From Streptomyces caelestis (GTDB lineage: Bacteria; Actinomycetota; Actinomycetes; Streptomycetales; Streptomycetaceae): a stretch of 64,000 bases of DNA. The DNA lies in NCBI RefSeq assembly GCF_001279005.1, contig NZ_LGCN01000204.1:5022-69021 (forward strand), in the 5' to 3' direction. The position numbers were made by a program, and so were the translations under genes. How positions within the stretch are numbered: the first letter of the stretch is position 1; each line of letters starts with the position of its first letter. The notes under the pieces are model-generated. The model saw only the letters and a program-made list of their open reading frames with translations. It was not told where the DNA came from and did not search any database. Positions 1 to 8,811 of this stretch are shown here, piece by piece.

Positions 1-89
1 GCAACTGAAGGGCCCGTCGTGCGTCTAACAGGAGGCAGGACGGCCCTGCTTGACGAGGCGAGAGGTTGCCAGGAGTGGGGAGAACGGGG

Positions 90-1667
90 GTGGTGACGCA
101 GAACGCCGCGCCGGAGACGCTCGGTGACGGCGAGCCGGAGGAGGGCCCGGACGAGAAACCCTCCGACGGCGCCGACGCCCCCCGCCCGCGCCGGGTGCGC
201 CGGCTGCTCACCTGGTCCGCGGCGACCCTCGCACTGCTCATGGTCGTCGGGGCAGGGGCGGGTTACCTCTACTACCGGCAGCTGAACGACAACATCAAGA
301 AGGACCCCCTCAACCTGGGGGACAGCAAGGTCGCCGAGCCGACGCCGAACGCGGCCGGGCAGACCCCGCTGAACATCCTGCTCATCGGCAGCGACGCCCG
401 GGACTCCGAGGAGAACCAGCAACTCGGCGGCGCCCGCGAGACCTTCGGCTCCACCCCGCTCGCCGACGTACAGATGCTGGTGCACCTGTCCGCCGACCGG
501 TCCAACATGTCCGTGGTCAGCATGCCGCGCGACACCCTGCTCGAGATCCCCAAGTGCACCGACCCCGAGGACGGCACGGTGTACCCGGCGAGCGACGGGC
601 GCACGATGACCAACCAGAGCCTCGGGCACGGCGGTCCCGGCTGCACCGTGGCCACCTGGCAGGAGCTCACCGGCATCCACATCGACCACTTCGTCATGGT
701 CGACTTCGCCGGCGTGGTGTCCATGGCGGACGCGGTCGGCGGTGTCCCGGTGTGCGTCGACGCGAACATCCACTCCCGCGACAGCCAGGGCCACGGCTCC
801 GGTCTGAAACTGGAGGAGGGCACCAACTACGTCAAGGGCGAGCAGGCCCTGCAGTGGCTGCGCACCCGCTACGGCTTCGAGGACGGCAGTGACCTCGCCC
901 GTGCCAAGGCACAGCACATGTACATGAACTCGCTGGTCCGGCAACTGCGGGAGAACGCCACCCTGAGCAGCCCCAACAAGCTGCGCAGACTGGCCGAGAA
1001 GGCCACCGAGGCGCTCACCGTCGACCCCGGGCTCGACACGGTGAAGAAGCTCTACGACCTGAGCACCGAGCTGCGCAAGGTGGCGCCGGAGCGCGTCACC
1101 ATGACCACGATGCCCAACCGGTACGTGGGCGCCCGGGTGGAGCCGACCGAGGACGCCGAGAAGCTGTTCCGCCTGGTCCGTGAGGACATCGCCCTCGACG
1201 GCAAGGACGCGGAGCCGGCGAAGGCCGAGCCGAAGGCGCCGGCGGACCCGGCCGCCGACGACGCCGACATCGCCGTACAGGTCGTCAACGGCACCCGCAC
1301 CGACACCCTGGCCGCCGCCGCGGGGCGCACCGGCACGGTCCGCGACGCGCTGAAGGAGAAGGGCTTCACCGGGGCGACCGCCGACACCACCAGCGCAGTC
1401 AGCGCCGAGCGGACGGTGGTGCGCTATCCGGGCGCCGACCTGGAGGGCGACGCCCGGCGGGTCGCCGAGGCGCTCGGCATCCCGGCGGGTTCGGTGAAAC
1501 GGTCCACCGACGTGTCCGGCGTCACCCTCGTCGTCGGCGCCGACTGGCGCGAGGGCACGACGTACAAGGCGCCGGTGGAGGACAACACCACCCCCGAGTC
1601 GGCGCAGGCGCTCAACGGCGCCGACGACAAGGCGTGCATGCACGTCAGCCCGGGCTTCACCTGGTGA
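90..1667 (+). CDS. LCP family protein (LytR-CpsA-Psr) with C-terminal LytR_C domain
   Basis: LCP enzymes transfer lipid-linked anionic or sugar polymers onto peptidoglycan at the outer face of the membrane. From the GTG at 90 the protein has about 525 residues: an acidic cytoplasmic tail, one membrane segment at about 39-62, then the LCP domain at about 90-300. Visible motifs are LNILLIGSDARD, VVSMPRDTLLEIP, IDHFVMVDFAGV, DAVGGVPVC and LRTRYGFEDGSDLARAKAQ, which hold the conserved Asp/Arg residues. A LytR_C domain begins at about residue 394 (IAVQVVNGTRT). The start is uncertain: TTG at 66 and GTG at 75 are in frame, but GGGGAG at 77-82 is placed for GTG 90 or 93. It is the first of three LCP genes within 7 kb. 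Confidence 0.9.
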   Translation: MVTQNAAPETLGDGEPEEGPDEKPSDGADAPRPRRVRRLLTWSAATLALLMVVGAGAGYLYYRQLNDNIKKDPLNLGDSKVAEPTPNAAGQTPLNILLIGSDARDSEENQQLGGARETFGSTPLADVQMLVHLSADRSNMSVVSMPRDTLLEIPKCTDPEDGTVYPASDGRTMTNQSLGHGGPGCTVATWQELTGIHIDHFVMVDFAGVVSMADAVGGVPVCVDANIHSRDSQGHGSGLKLEEGTNYVKGEQALQWLRTRYGFEDGSDLARAKAQHMYMNSLVRQLRENATLSSPNKLRRLAEKATEALTVDPGLDTVKKLYDLSTELRKVAPERVTMTTMPNRYVGARVEPTEDAEKLFRLVREDIALDGKDAEPAKAEPKAPADPAADDADIAVQVVNGTRTDTLAAAAGRTGTVRDALKEKGFTGATADTTSAVSAERTVVRYPGADLEGDARRVAEALGIPAGSVKRSTDVSGVTLVVGADWREGTTYKAPVEDNTTPESAQALNGADDKACMHVSPGFTW

Positions 1668-1922
1668 ACGCGCGACCGGAGTGAACGTGACGAGCCCCTT
1701 CCGGCCGCTGTCGCGCACACCGCGGCCGGGCGGGGGGACGGCGCCGGTCGTCGGGCTCCCGGGCAGGCGGGCGGTTCCGCACCGGTGATGCGCTCATCGG
1801 CCATCGACCCCGCCTTTCCGGTTCTCTCCCCGTACGGGAAATCCCGGCCCGGCTCCGCCGCGTAGTGATCCTGGACGGCTCCGGGCCGAGGTCCTCCGGC
1901 AGGGTCTCGCAAGGGCCCACCA

Positions 1923-2261
1923 GTGATCGGACCCGCGCCGGTGCGACCGCGGGGCCATGGCATCCCTGCCGGCCGCCCCGGGCGACAGCCGGCCTTCCAG
2001 CCCGTCGCCTTCGCCATCACCGGAACGGTCCTCATGACCGGCACCGCGGCGGCCGCCTCGTACCACAGCGCCCGTGGTTCAGGTTGCAAAGTGATCGACT
2101 CGATGGATGCGGGTGAGGGCGACACGTTCCTGACCTGCAACAGCTCCACCGGATACGACTGCGTCGTGACCGTGGGGGGCGCCCCGGGTGCCCGCATCGA
2201 CCGGGGCGGCCGCGCCGAGTCCACCTGCACGCGCATCAACCACACCGTCCACTGCGGCTGA
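1923..2261 (+). CDS. small secreted cysteine-containing protein, unknown function
   Basis: Function not recognised. The 112-residue product has a basic N-terminus, a hydrophobic stretch (PVAFAITGTVLMTGTAAAAS) and an AAA-S type signal-peptidase site, so it is probably exported. The mature part of roughly 60 residues is polar and has five cysteines (GCK, TCN, DCV, TCT, HCG); an odd number leaves one free for a partner or dimer. Codons in this frame end almost always in G or C, especially in the second half, which supports real coding. The GTG at 1923 has no convincing ribosome site, and GTG at 1941 is an alternative. It lies between an LCP gene and a glycosyltransferase transcribed from the other strand. 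Confidence 0.6.
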   Translation: MIGPAPVRPRGHGIPAGRPGRQPAFQPVAFAITGTVLMTGTAAAASYHSARGSGCKVIDSMDAGEGDTFLTCNSSTGYDCVVTVGGAPGARIDRGGRAESTCTRINHTVHCG

Positions 2262-2349
2262 CGGCGCCCGCCCGACAGCTCAGGCAGCCCCGCCCGTCGC
2301 AGCGCCAGGGTTCCGTCCCCTTCCGGCCGGGGCGCCCGGCGCGACGACG

Positions 2350-3387
2350 TCAGGCGGCCGGCGCGTCCGCGGGGACGGCGGGCCGGCGCGAGGCGATGAC
2401 CTTCTTCGCCAGGGCGCGCGGGCTGGTCAGGAAGCCCCAGCCCCACGACATGTGCATGGTGGCCAGCGCCACCGGGATCTGCAGCCGCGCCTTGGGCGGC
2501 AGCCCCTTGCCCGCGGGGACGGACCCCAGCACGATCGCCGCGAGGTAACCGCCGGGCACCACGAAGCCCCACGGGGTGAGCACCGCGCCCACCACGATCC
2601 CGGCCGCGATCGCGCACACCGCGGTCGGCGGGGCCAGGTAGCGCAGGTTGATGGAACCGGAGTGGTAGCGGGCCACGACGTGCCGCCAGCGGCCGTAGTC
2701 CTTGTACTGCTTGGCCAGCGCCCGCACGCTCGGCCGGGGCCGGTACGACACCTTCAGCTCCGGCGAGAACCAGATCAGCCCGCCGGCCTCACGTATGCGG
2801 AAGTTCAGCTCCCAGTCCTGGGCGCGGATGAACTCCACGTTGTAACCGCCCTGCCGCTCCAGCGCCTCGCGCCGGAACACCCCCAGGTACACCGTCTCGG
2901 CGGGAGCGGCCTCGCCGCCGGTGTGGAAGGCGGCGTTGCCCACGCCTATCTTCGACGTCATCGCGGCCGCGACGGCGTGCTCCCAGTCGTTCTCCCCCTC
3001 GGCGTGCATGATGCCGCCGACGTTCTGCGCGCCGGTCTCCTCCAGGAGCCGCACGGCGGTCGCGATGTAGTTCGGGGAGAGCATCCCGTGCCCGTCGACG
3101 CGGACCACGATCGGATGGCGCGAGGCCTGGATCGCCGCGTTGAGGGCGGCCGGGGTGCGGCCGGTCGGATTGGGCACGGTGTGCACCCGCGGGTCCTCGG
3201 CCACGAGCTCGGCGGCGATCTCGTCCGTGCGGTCCGTGGACGGACCGAGGGCGATCACGACCTCCATCTCGCCGGCGTACTCCTGGGCGAGGATCGCGCG
3301 GACGGCGCCGCGCAGGTGCCGCTCCTCGTTGAGGACGGGCATGATCACGGAAACGGCGGGGAGCCGCACGTCGGGATTGGCGTTCAT
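2350..3387 (-). CDS. family 2 glycosyltransferase, membrane-associated
   Basis: 345 residues. The N-terminal GT-A fold opens with VSVIMPVLNEERHL, followed by GPSTDRTDEI for nucleotide-sugar binding, a VDGHGMLS segment at the metal-binding DxD position and QDWELNFRIREAGG at the acceptor/base position. FSPELKVSYRPRPSVRALAKQ and YGRWR match the conserved C-terminal block of processive or ExoA-like GT2 enzymes. Hydrophobic helices near residues 245-300 should tie it to the membrane. It lies between LCP genes on the opposite strand, which suggests it makes part of a glycopolymer those LCP proteins attach to the wall. That link is inference, and donor and acceptor are unknown. Confidence 0.88.
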   Translation of the reverse strand: MNANPDVRLPAVSVIMPVLNEERHLRGAVRAILAQEYAGEMEVVIALGPSTDRTDEIAAELVAEDPRVHTVPNPTGRTPAALNAAIQASRHPIVVRVDGHGMLSPNYIATAVRLLEETGAQNVGGIMHAEGENDWEHAVAAAMTSKIGVGNAAFHTGGEAAPAETVYLGVFRREALERQGGYNVEFIRAQDWELNFRIREAGGLIWFSPELKVSYRPRPSVRALAKQYKDYGRWRHVVARYHSGSINLRYLAPPTAVCAIAAGIVVGAVLTPWGFVVPGGYLAAIVLGSVPAGKGLPPKARLQIPVALATMHMSWGWGFLTSPRALAKKVIASRRPAVPADAPAA

Positions 3388-3516
3388 AGAGGGCTCACGT
3401 TACCGCGAACGGGGGACACCGACGCGCGCGCCGGGGGCGATGCGCCGGACCGCAGATCGTATCGGCCTACCGTGCTCACGATCCCACGCACGGCCGTCGT
3501 CCGGAGGTGTCCCCCC

Positions 3517-4980
3517 TTGCCCACGCCGCCGCGGTCCCCCCGGCCCCGCACCGCACCGCAGCGTCCTCCGCGGCCGCCCGCGCCGCGCGGGAAGCCGCGC
3601 GGGAAGCCGCGCTGGGTCGTGCGCACCGTCACCACGCTCTCGGTCGTGGTGCTCGCGGCCGCGGGGATCGGGCACGCGGTGATGAGCGGCCTCGACGAGG
3701 ACATCGCCCGGGTCGACCCGTTCCGCGACATGAAGAACCGTCCCGAGGCCGGTCACGGCATGAACATCCTGCTCGTCGGCACCGACGGCCGGGAGCGGAT
3801 CGGCGCGAGGGAGCGGGAGAGGTACCGGCTCGGCGGGGCGCCCTGCCACTGCACCGACACGGTCATGATCGTGCACATCTCGGCGGACCGCGACCGCGCC
3901 TCCGTGATCAGCCTGCCCCGCGACTCGTACGCCGTGACGCCCCCGCACACCGACCGCGTGAGCGGCGAACGGCACGAGGGGCACCCGCTCAAGCTGAACG
4001 CGGCGTACGCGGAGGGCGGGCCGCGGCTGACCGTGCGCACGGTCGAAAAAATGACCCGGGTGAAGATCGACCACTACCTGGAGGTCGACTTCACCAGCTT
4101 CATGAGGACCGTGGACGTGGTCGGCGGCGTCGAGATCTGCACCGGCAGGCCGCTGAAGGACGGCCGCACCGGCCTCGACCTGCCCGCCGGCCGGCACACC
4201 CTGAAAGGCGGCCAGGCCCTGCAGTACGTCCGTTCCCGGCACGTCGACGGCGCCTCCGACCTCAGCCGGATGAGGCGTCAGCAGCACTTCATGGCGGCCC
4301 TGGTGGACCGGGTCACCTCCTCCGGCGTCCTGCTGAACCCGATGAGGTTCCGGGACGTGACCCGGGCGGTGCTCGGCTCGGTCCGCGCCGACGAGGGCTT
4401 CGGCACCGACGAGCTCCTCGACCTCGGCCGGGCGATGCGGAACTTCTCGCCCTCCTCCTCCGAGTTCGCCACCGTGCCGATCGCCGACATGAAGTACGCC
4501 GTGAAGGGCGTCGGCTCGACGCTGAAGTGGGACGCCGACCAGTCCGAGCGCGTCTTCGACGCGCTGCGCCGGGACGAGCCGCTCTCCGCGCACCGCACCC
4601 CCGACGCGGCGCTCCGGGTCCCGGTGGACCCCCGGCGGGTCCGCGTCCAGGTCGAGAACGGCACCCGCACCACGGGCCTCGGCCGGCGGGTGGACGCCGC
4701 GCTGGCGGCGACCGGCTTCGACACCACCCGCGCCCCGGTCAACGCGGCGGACCAGGGCGTGCGGCGGACGGTCGTCGCCTACGACCCCCGCTGGGACCGC
4801 TCCGCGAAGTCCCTCGCGGCGGCCCTTCCCGGCAGCGAGCTGCGCGCGGTGAAGGGCCAGGGCGCCGTGCTGAGGGTGATCGCGGGCGCCGACTTCGAGA
4901 AGGTCCGCAAGGTGCGGGCGCAGGACCCGGAGCGGGGCGAGTTCGGGGTGGTGCGGGGCGACGAGGTGGGCTGCTCCTGA
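3517..4980 (+). CDS. LCP family protein with LytR_C domain
   Basis: Wall-polymer ligase family. The TTG at 3517 is chosen because GGAGG at 3503-3507 sits nine bases before it; the frame stays open far upstream, but that part has no LCP similarity. The product is 487 residues: a Pro/Arg-rich cytoplasmic tail, a membrane helix at about 34-56, and an LCP domain with MNILLVGTDGRE, VISLPRDSYAV, KIDHYLEVDFTSF and LQYVRSRHVDGASDLSRMR. The LytR_C domain starts near residue 370 (VRVQVENGTRTTGLG). It ends only six bases from the stop of the convergent thioesterase gene. Confidence 0.9.
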   Translation: MPTPPRSPRPRTAPQRPPRPPAPRGKPRGKPRWVVRTVTTLSVVVLAAAGIGHAVMSGLDEDIARVDPFRDMKNRPEAGHGMNILLVGTDGRERIGARERERYRLGGAPCHCTDTVMIVHISADRDRASVISLPRDSYAVTPPHTDRVSGERHEGHPLKLNAAYAEGGPRLTVRTVEKMTRVKIDHYLEVDFTSFMRTVDVVGGVEICTGRPLKDGRTGLDLPAGRHTLKGGQALQYVRSRHVDGASDLSRMRRQQHFMAALVDRVTSSGVLLNPMRFRDVTRAVLGSVRADEGFGTDELLDLGRAMRNFSPSSSEFATVPIADMKYAVKGVGSTLKWDADQSERVFDALRRDEPLSAHRTPDAALRVPVDPRRVRVQVENGTRTTGLGRRVDAALAATGFDTTRAPVNAADQGVRRTVVAYDPRWDRSAKSLAAALPGSELRAVKGQGAVLRVIAGADFEKVRKVRAQDPERGEFGVVRGDEVGCS

Positions 4981-4986
4981 CCTCCG

Positions 4987-5544
4987 TCAGTCCTCGAACC
5001 CTTCGGCGGCCCGCTTCTCCCGCAGTTCCACGATCGCCCGGCGGCGGGCCAGGCGGTGGGCCCGGCGGATCTGGGCCTCCTGGTAGCGGCGCCTGTCCCG
5101 CTCGGTCTCCGGCGTCACCGGCGGCACCCGGCGCGGCTTGCCGTCGGCGTCGACGGCCGCGAAGACGAGGTACGCCGAACCGACCTGGGTGGGCGGCGCG
5201 GACTCGTTCCAGCGCTCGGCCAGCACCCGCACCCCGACCTCCATCGAGGTCCGCCCGGTCCAGTTGACCTGGGCCTTCACATGCACCAGATCGCCGACGC
5301 GGACCGGCTCCAGAAAGGCCATCTCGTCCATGGAGGCGGTGACGGCAGGCCCTCCGGAGTGCCGTCCGGCGACGGCGCCCGCGGCGTCGTCGACCAGCTT
5401 CATGATCACCCCGCCGTGCACCGTGCCCAGCAGGTTGGTGTCGTTGTGGGTCATGATGTGGCTGAGGGTCGTACGGGACGCCGAAGTGGGCTTGCCCGGG
5501 ATGTCCGGACTCTCCGTGGCTGCGGCGGGGGCCTGATCTGTCAT
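4987..5544 (-). CDS. acyl-CoA thioesterase, hotdog fold
   Basis: 185 residues from the ATG at 5544, which has GGAGG just upstream. The hotdog core is clear: HIMTHNDTNLLGTVHGGVIMKL carries the conserved Asn/His-Gly-Gly active region of YciA/BFIT-type thioesterases, followed by MAFLEPVRVGDLVHVKAQVNW and SAYLVFAAVDADGKPRRVPP. It hydrolyses acyl-CoA to free acid and CoA in the cytosol; chain length cannot be read from sequence. The C-terminus is a very basic/acidic helix (RRYQEAQIRRAHRLARRRA), usual in actinobacterial members. It is divergent from the LCP gene at 5664, with 119 bp shared for both promoters. Confidence 0.9.
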   Translation of the reverse strand: MTDQAPAAATESPDIPGKPTSASRTTLSHIMTHNDTNLLGTVHGGVIMKLVDDAAGAVAGRHSGGPAVTASMDEMAFLEPVRVGDLVHVKAQVNWTGRTSMEVGVRVLAERWNESAPPTQVGSAYLVFAAVDADGKPRRVPPVTPETERDRRRYQEAQIRRAHRLARRRAIVELREKRAAEGFED

Positions 5545-5663
5545 GGCCTCCACCTTATGCCGAGGTCGCACTCGCGGAATTTGTGTCGGATTCGCAACAG
5601 CGGTGACCTGATTTTCCGACGACCCTTGCACGGCGCACAGCCGGGACCTGCACACTGTCTCCC

Positions 5664-6923
5664 ATGACTGATTGGCCCGAGGCACGGTCCGACGACAACC
5701 GCGGCGGACGCTACGGACGCGGCAGCGCGAGCGCACGGCCCGAAGGCGCCCGCGTCATGCGGCAGGTCCGCCGCGGCCCGGCGGCCCCTCCCGGGCAGGG
5801 CGGGTACGGCGTCCCGCAGCAGCCGTCGTACGTGGACGGCCACGGCAGCGGCGGCGGCTACGACAGCGGCTACAACACCGGCCAGGTGTACGGCGCCCCC
5901 GGCGGCGGACCGGGCGGGGACGGCCATGGCCCGCAGCGCCCCGCGCCGGACTGGCGCCGCCGCGTCAAGTGGACGGCGATCACCGTGGCGACGGTGCTGG
6001 TCGTGACGACCGTCGGCACCTACTTCTGGGCCGACTCCAAGCTCAACCGCGAAGTCGACCTGTCGAAGGTGATCGAGCGGCCCGAGAAGGGCGAGGGCAC
6101 CAACTACCTCATCGTCGGCTCCGACAGCCGCGAGGGGATGTCCGACGAGGACAAGAAGAAGCTGCACACCGGGTCCGCCGAGGGCAAGCGCACGGACTCG
6201 ATGATGATCCTGCACACCGGCGACAACGGTTCCACCCTGATCTCGCTGCCCCGGGACTCCAACGTCGAGATCCCGTCCTTCGTGGGCTCCGACTCGGGCA
6301 AGTCCTACCCGGGAACCGGCCGGCAGGTGAAGCTCAACGCCGCGTACGCCGAGGACGGGCCCGAACTGCTGGTCCGCACGGTCGAGTTCAACACCGGCCT
6401 GCACATAGACCACTACGTGGAGATCGGCTTCGGCGGCTTCGCCGGCATCGTGGACGCGGTCGGCGGTGTGGAGATGGACATCCCGCAGGACATCAAGGAC
6501 ACCAAGTCCGGCGCCGACCTCAAGAAGGGCAAGCAGACCCTGAACGGCGAGGAGGCCCTGGCCTTCGTCCGCACCCGCTACGCTCTGGCGGGCTCCGACC
6601 TGGACCGTACGAAGAACCAGCAGAAGTTCCTCTCCGCCCTCGCCAACCAGGTGGCCACGCCGGGCACGGTCCTCAACCCCTTCACGTTCTACCCGACCAT
6701 GGGCGCCGGCCTGGACTCCCTGATCGTCGACGAGGACATGGGCCTGTTCGACCTCGCCGACATGTTCTGGTCGATGAAGGGCGTCAGCGGCGGCGAGGGC
6801 ACGTCCATGAACATGCCGATCGCGGGCTCCGCCGGCGGCAACCTGCTCTGGGACAAGGCCAAGGTGAAGCAGCTGGTGAACCAGCTGAACAACGACGAGA
6901 AGGTCACCGTCAAGGGCGGCTGA
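5664..6923 (+). CDS. LCP family protein, short form without LytR_C
   Basis: 419 residues from ATG 5664. A Gly/Pro/Tyr-rich cytoplasmic region of about 90 residues precedes the single membrane helix (VKWTAITVATVLVVTTVG). The LCP domain follows with TNYLIVGSDSREGM, TLISLPRDSNVEIP, HIDHYVEIGFGGF, DAVGGVEMDIP and LAFVRTRYALAGSDLDRTKN. Unlike the other three LCP proteins here it stops shortly after the catalytic domain, so it probably has a different polymer or partner preference (inference). No strong ribosome site is visible. A hairpin at 6931-6954 closes the transcript. Confidence 0.9.
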   Translation: MTDWPEARSDDNRGGRYGRGSASARPEGARVMRQVRRGPAAPPGQGGYGVPQQPSYVDGHGSGGGYDSGYNTGQVYGAPGGGPGGDGHGPQRPAPDWRRRVKWTAITVATVLVVTTVGTYFWADSKLNREVDLSKVIERPEKGEGTNYLIVGSDSREGMSDEDKKKLHTGSAEGKRTDSMMILHTGDNGSTLISLPRDSNVEIPSFVGSDSGKSYPGTGRQVKLNAAYAEDGPELLVRTVEFNTGLHIDHYVEIGFGGFAGIVDAVGGVEMDIPQDIKDTKSGADLKKGKQTLNGEEALAFVRTRYALAGSDLDRTKNQQKFLSALANQVATPGTVLNPFTFYPTMGAGLDSLIVDEDMGLFDLADMFWSMKGVSGGEGTSMNMPIAGSAGGNLLWDKAKVKQLVNQLNNDEKVTVKGG

Positions 6924-6930
6924 ACCGGGT

Positions 6931-6954
6931 GTGGGCGCCCCACGGGGCGCCCAC
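6931..6954. terminator. bidirectional hairpin terminator
   Basis: Eleven-base perfect arms (GTGGGCGCCCC and its complement) around a two-base centre, between the convergent stops of the LCP gene at 6923 and the Cys-rich gene at 6972. There is no T-run, as is usual in Streptomyces. Confidence 0.7.
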
Positions 6955-6971
6955 GCCCGTGCCCGGCGGTG

Positions 6972-7337
6972 TCACATCGTGGCGCCCGCCATGGCACGGC
7001 ACATCTCGGAGCAGCGGCGACAGGACTCGGCGCAGCGCGTCATCCTCTCGTCGTCCGGCATGGACATGCACGCCTCGGCGCACATGTCGCAGGCCTGCGC
7101 GCACATCATGCACATCTCGTTCGCCAGCGGCGAGCGGCGCATCATCATGTCCGCGCACATACGGGTCATCTCCGAGCAGTCCATGAGCGCCCGCATGATC
7201 CGCATCCGGTCCTGGCCGCCCCTCTGCAGGCAGGAGCTCATGGTCTCCTCGCACACACCGTGGCAGGCCATGCACGCCTGGACGCAGTCCTGCATCTCCT
7301 TGCTCATCGGTTCCATGGTCGGCTGCTGCTGGGTCAT
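6972..7337 (-). CDS. four-helix-bundle copper-storage protein (DUF326/Csp-like)
   Basis: 121 residues with 16 cysteines and about 24 methionines. The cysteines mostly occur as CxxxC and CxxC pairs spread over the whole length (CVQACMACHGVC, CMMCAQACDMCAEAC, CAESCRRCSEMC), the pattern that lines the core of Csp copper-storage four-helix bundles and binds many Cu(I) ions. No signal peptide is present, so a cytosolic Csp3-like role is expected from family knowledge. The start at 7337 is supported by GGGAGG a few bases upstream. It is divergent from the PLD-like gene at 7575; no copper-regulator site was recognised in the 237 bp between them. Confidence 0.88.
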   Translation of the reverse strand: MTQQQPTMEPMSKEMQDCVQACMACHGVCEETMSSCLQRGGQDRMRIMRALMDCSEMTRMCADMMMRRSPLANEMCMMCAQACDMCAEACMSMPDDERMTRCAESCRRCSEMCRAMAGATM

Positions 7338-7574
7338 GGTTCCTCCCGGGGAACGGCGGGACCGCTTCCGGCCCCGCCCCTTCCGTCCTACGCCCCCGGT
7401 CCCATGAGCACCACAGGAGACGGGACGCCCGCCGGCCCGTTCCCCCGCCGGGTGTCGGGCAGGACACACGGGGCGCCCGCGTGGAACCTCCGGCAGCGGC
7501 AAAAAGAGGAGAGGCGGCCGGGGCGACACCGGCCGCGCCACGGGGCGGGACGAGCGACCAAGGGGAGAGCACAC

Positions 7575-8738
7575 ATGACACCGCAGGAGGAGCGACAGCG
7601 GCTGCGCAGACGGCTGGAACGGCTCATCGGCATCGCCGCGACCGAGGGCAACGAGCTCGTGCCGCTGCGCAACGGCGACCAGATCTTCCCCGCGATGCTG
7701 GAGGCCGTCCGCGCCGCGGAACACACCGTCGACATGATGACGTTCGTGTACTGGCGCGGCGACATAGCGCGGGAGTTCGCCGACGCCCTGGCCGAGCGGG
7801 CGCGCTCGGGGGTCCGGGTGCGGCTGCTGCTGGACGGTTTCGGCGCCAAGGAGATCGAGCCGGAGCTGCTGAACGCCATGGACGACGCCGGCGTCCAGGT
7901 GGCCTGGTTCCGCAAGCCCACCCGGCTGTCCCCGATGCGGCAGAACCACCGCTGCCACCGCAAGGTCCTGGTGACCGACGAGCACACCGCCTTCACCGGG
8001 GGCGTCGGCATCGCCGAGGAGTGGTGCGGTGACGCCCGCGGCCCGGGCGAGTGGCGCGACACCCACGTGCGGGTCAGGGGACCCGCCGTGGACGGCATCG
8101 CCGCGGCCTTCGCCCAGAATTGGGCCGAGTGCCACGACGACCTGTACGACGAGCACGACCGCTTCACCTCCCAGGAGCAGCCGGGGAACGCCACGGTGCA
8201 GGTGGTGCGGGGCTCGGCCAGCTTCGGCTGGCAGGACATGCAGACACTGCTGCGCGTGATGATCACCTCGGCGCGGGAGCGTTTCCGGCTCTCCACCGCC
8301 TACTTCGCGCCCGATCCCTACTTCATCGGCCTGCTGGCCGACGCCGCCCGCCGGGGGGTGCGCGTCGAGATCCTGCTGCCCGGCCCGTACACCGACCAGC
8401 GGGCCTGCCTGCTGGCCGGACGGCAGCACTACCAGACCCTCGTCGACGCGGGCGTGGAGGTGCGGGAGTACCAGCCGACCATGCTGCACACGAAGATCAT
8501 CACCGTGGACGGCGTCTGCTCCCTCATCGGCTCCACCAACTTCAACCGCCGTTCCCTGGAGCACGACGAGGAGGTCATGCTGGCCGTCCTCGACGAGGAC
8601 TTCACCGCCGCGCTGGACGCCGACTTCGACGCCGACCGCAAGCTGAGCGAGCCCGTCGACCCGGCCCGCTGGCGCCGCCGTCCCCTGACCGCACGCCTCG
8701 CCGAGGCCGCGGTCACGCCGATCCGCCGCTTCCTGTGA
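7575..8738 (+). CDS. phospholipase D / cardiolipin synthase-like protein
   Basis: 387 residues with two HKD half-sites: HRKVLVTDEHTAFTGG at about 135-150 and HTKIITVDGVCSLIGSTN at about 308-325, both with the HxKx4D core of the PLD superfamily. The overall layout is that of bacterial cardiolipin synthases, but the usual N-terminal membrane helices are missing and the protein starts directly with a basic helix (EERQRLRRRLERL), so it may be peripheral. Likely reaction: phosphatidyl transfer or phospholipid hydrolysis. The ATG at 7575 has GGGGAG upstream. A hairpin follows the gene. Confidence 0.85.
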   Translation: MTPQEERQRLRRRLERLIGIAATEGNELVPLRNGDQIFPAMLEAVRAAEHTVDMMTFVYWRGDIAREFADALAERARSGVRVRLLLDGFGAKEIEPELLNAMDDAGVQVAWFRKPTRLSPMRQNHRCHRKVLVTDEHTAFTGGVGIAEEWCGDARGPGEWRDTHVRVRGPAVDGIAAAFAQNWAECHDDLYDEHDRFTSQEQPGNATVQVVRGSASFGWQDMQTLLRVMITSARERFRLSTAYFAPDPYFIGLLADAARRGVRVEILLPGPYTDQRACLLAGRQHYQTLVDAGVEVREYQPTMLHTKIITVDGVCSLIGSTNFNRRSLEHDEEVMLAVLDEDFTAALDADFDADRKLSEPVDPARWRRRPLTARLAEAAVTPIRRFL

Positions 8739-8758
8739 CGGCGCGCGGCGGCCGGGAA

Positions 8759-8795
8759 GGGGGAAGGGCGCCCGGCCCGCGGACGCCCTTCCCCC
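8759..8795. terminator. bidirectional hairpin terminator
   Basis: Perfect 12-base arms (GGGGGAAGGGCG at 8759-8770 and its complement at 8784-8795) between the convergent PLD-like and acyl-CoA dehydrogenase genes. Confidence 0.75.
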
Positions 8796-8811
8796 GTCGG
8801 TCCGCCGGCCC

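Noticed and set aside
2188..3516. A long in-frame extension of the second LCP protein.
   Set aside because: It is antisense to the glycosyltransferase gene and has no LCP similarity; GGAGG before TTG 3517 marks the real start.
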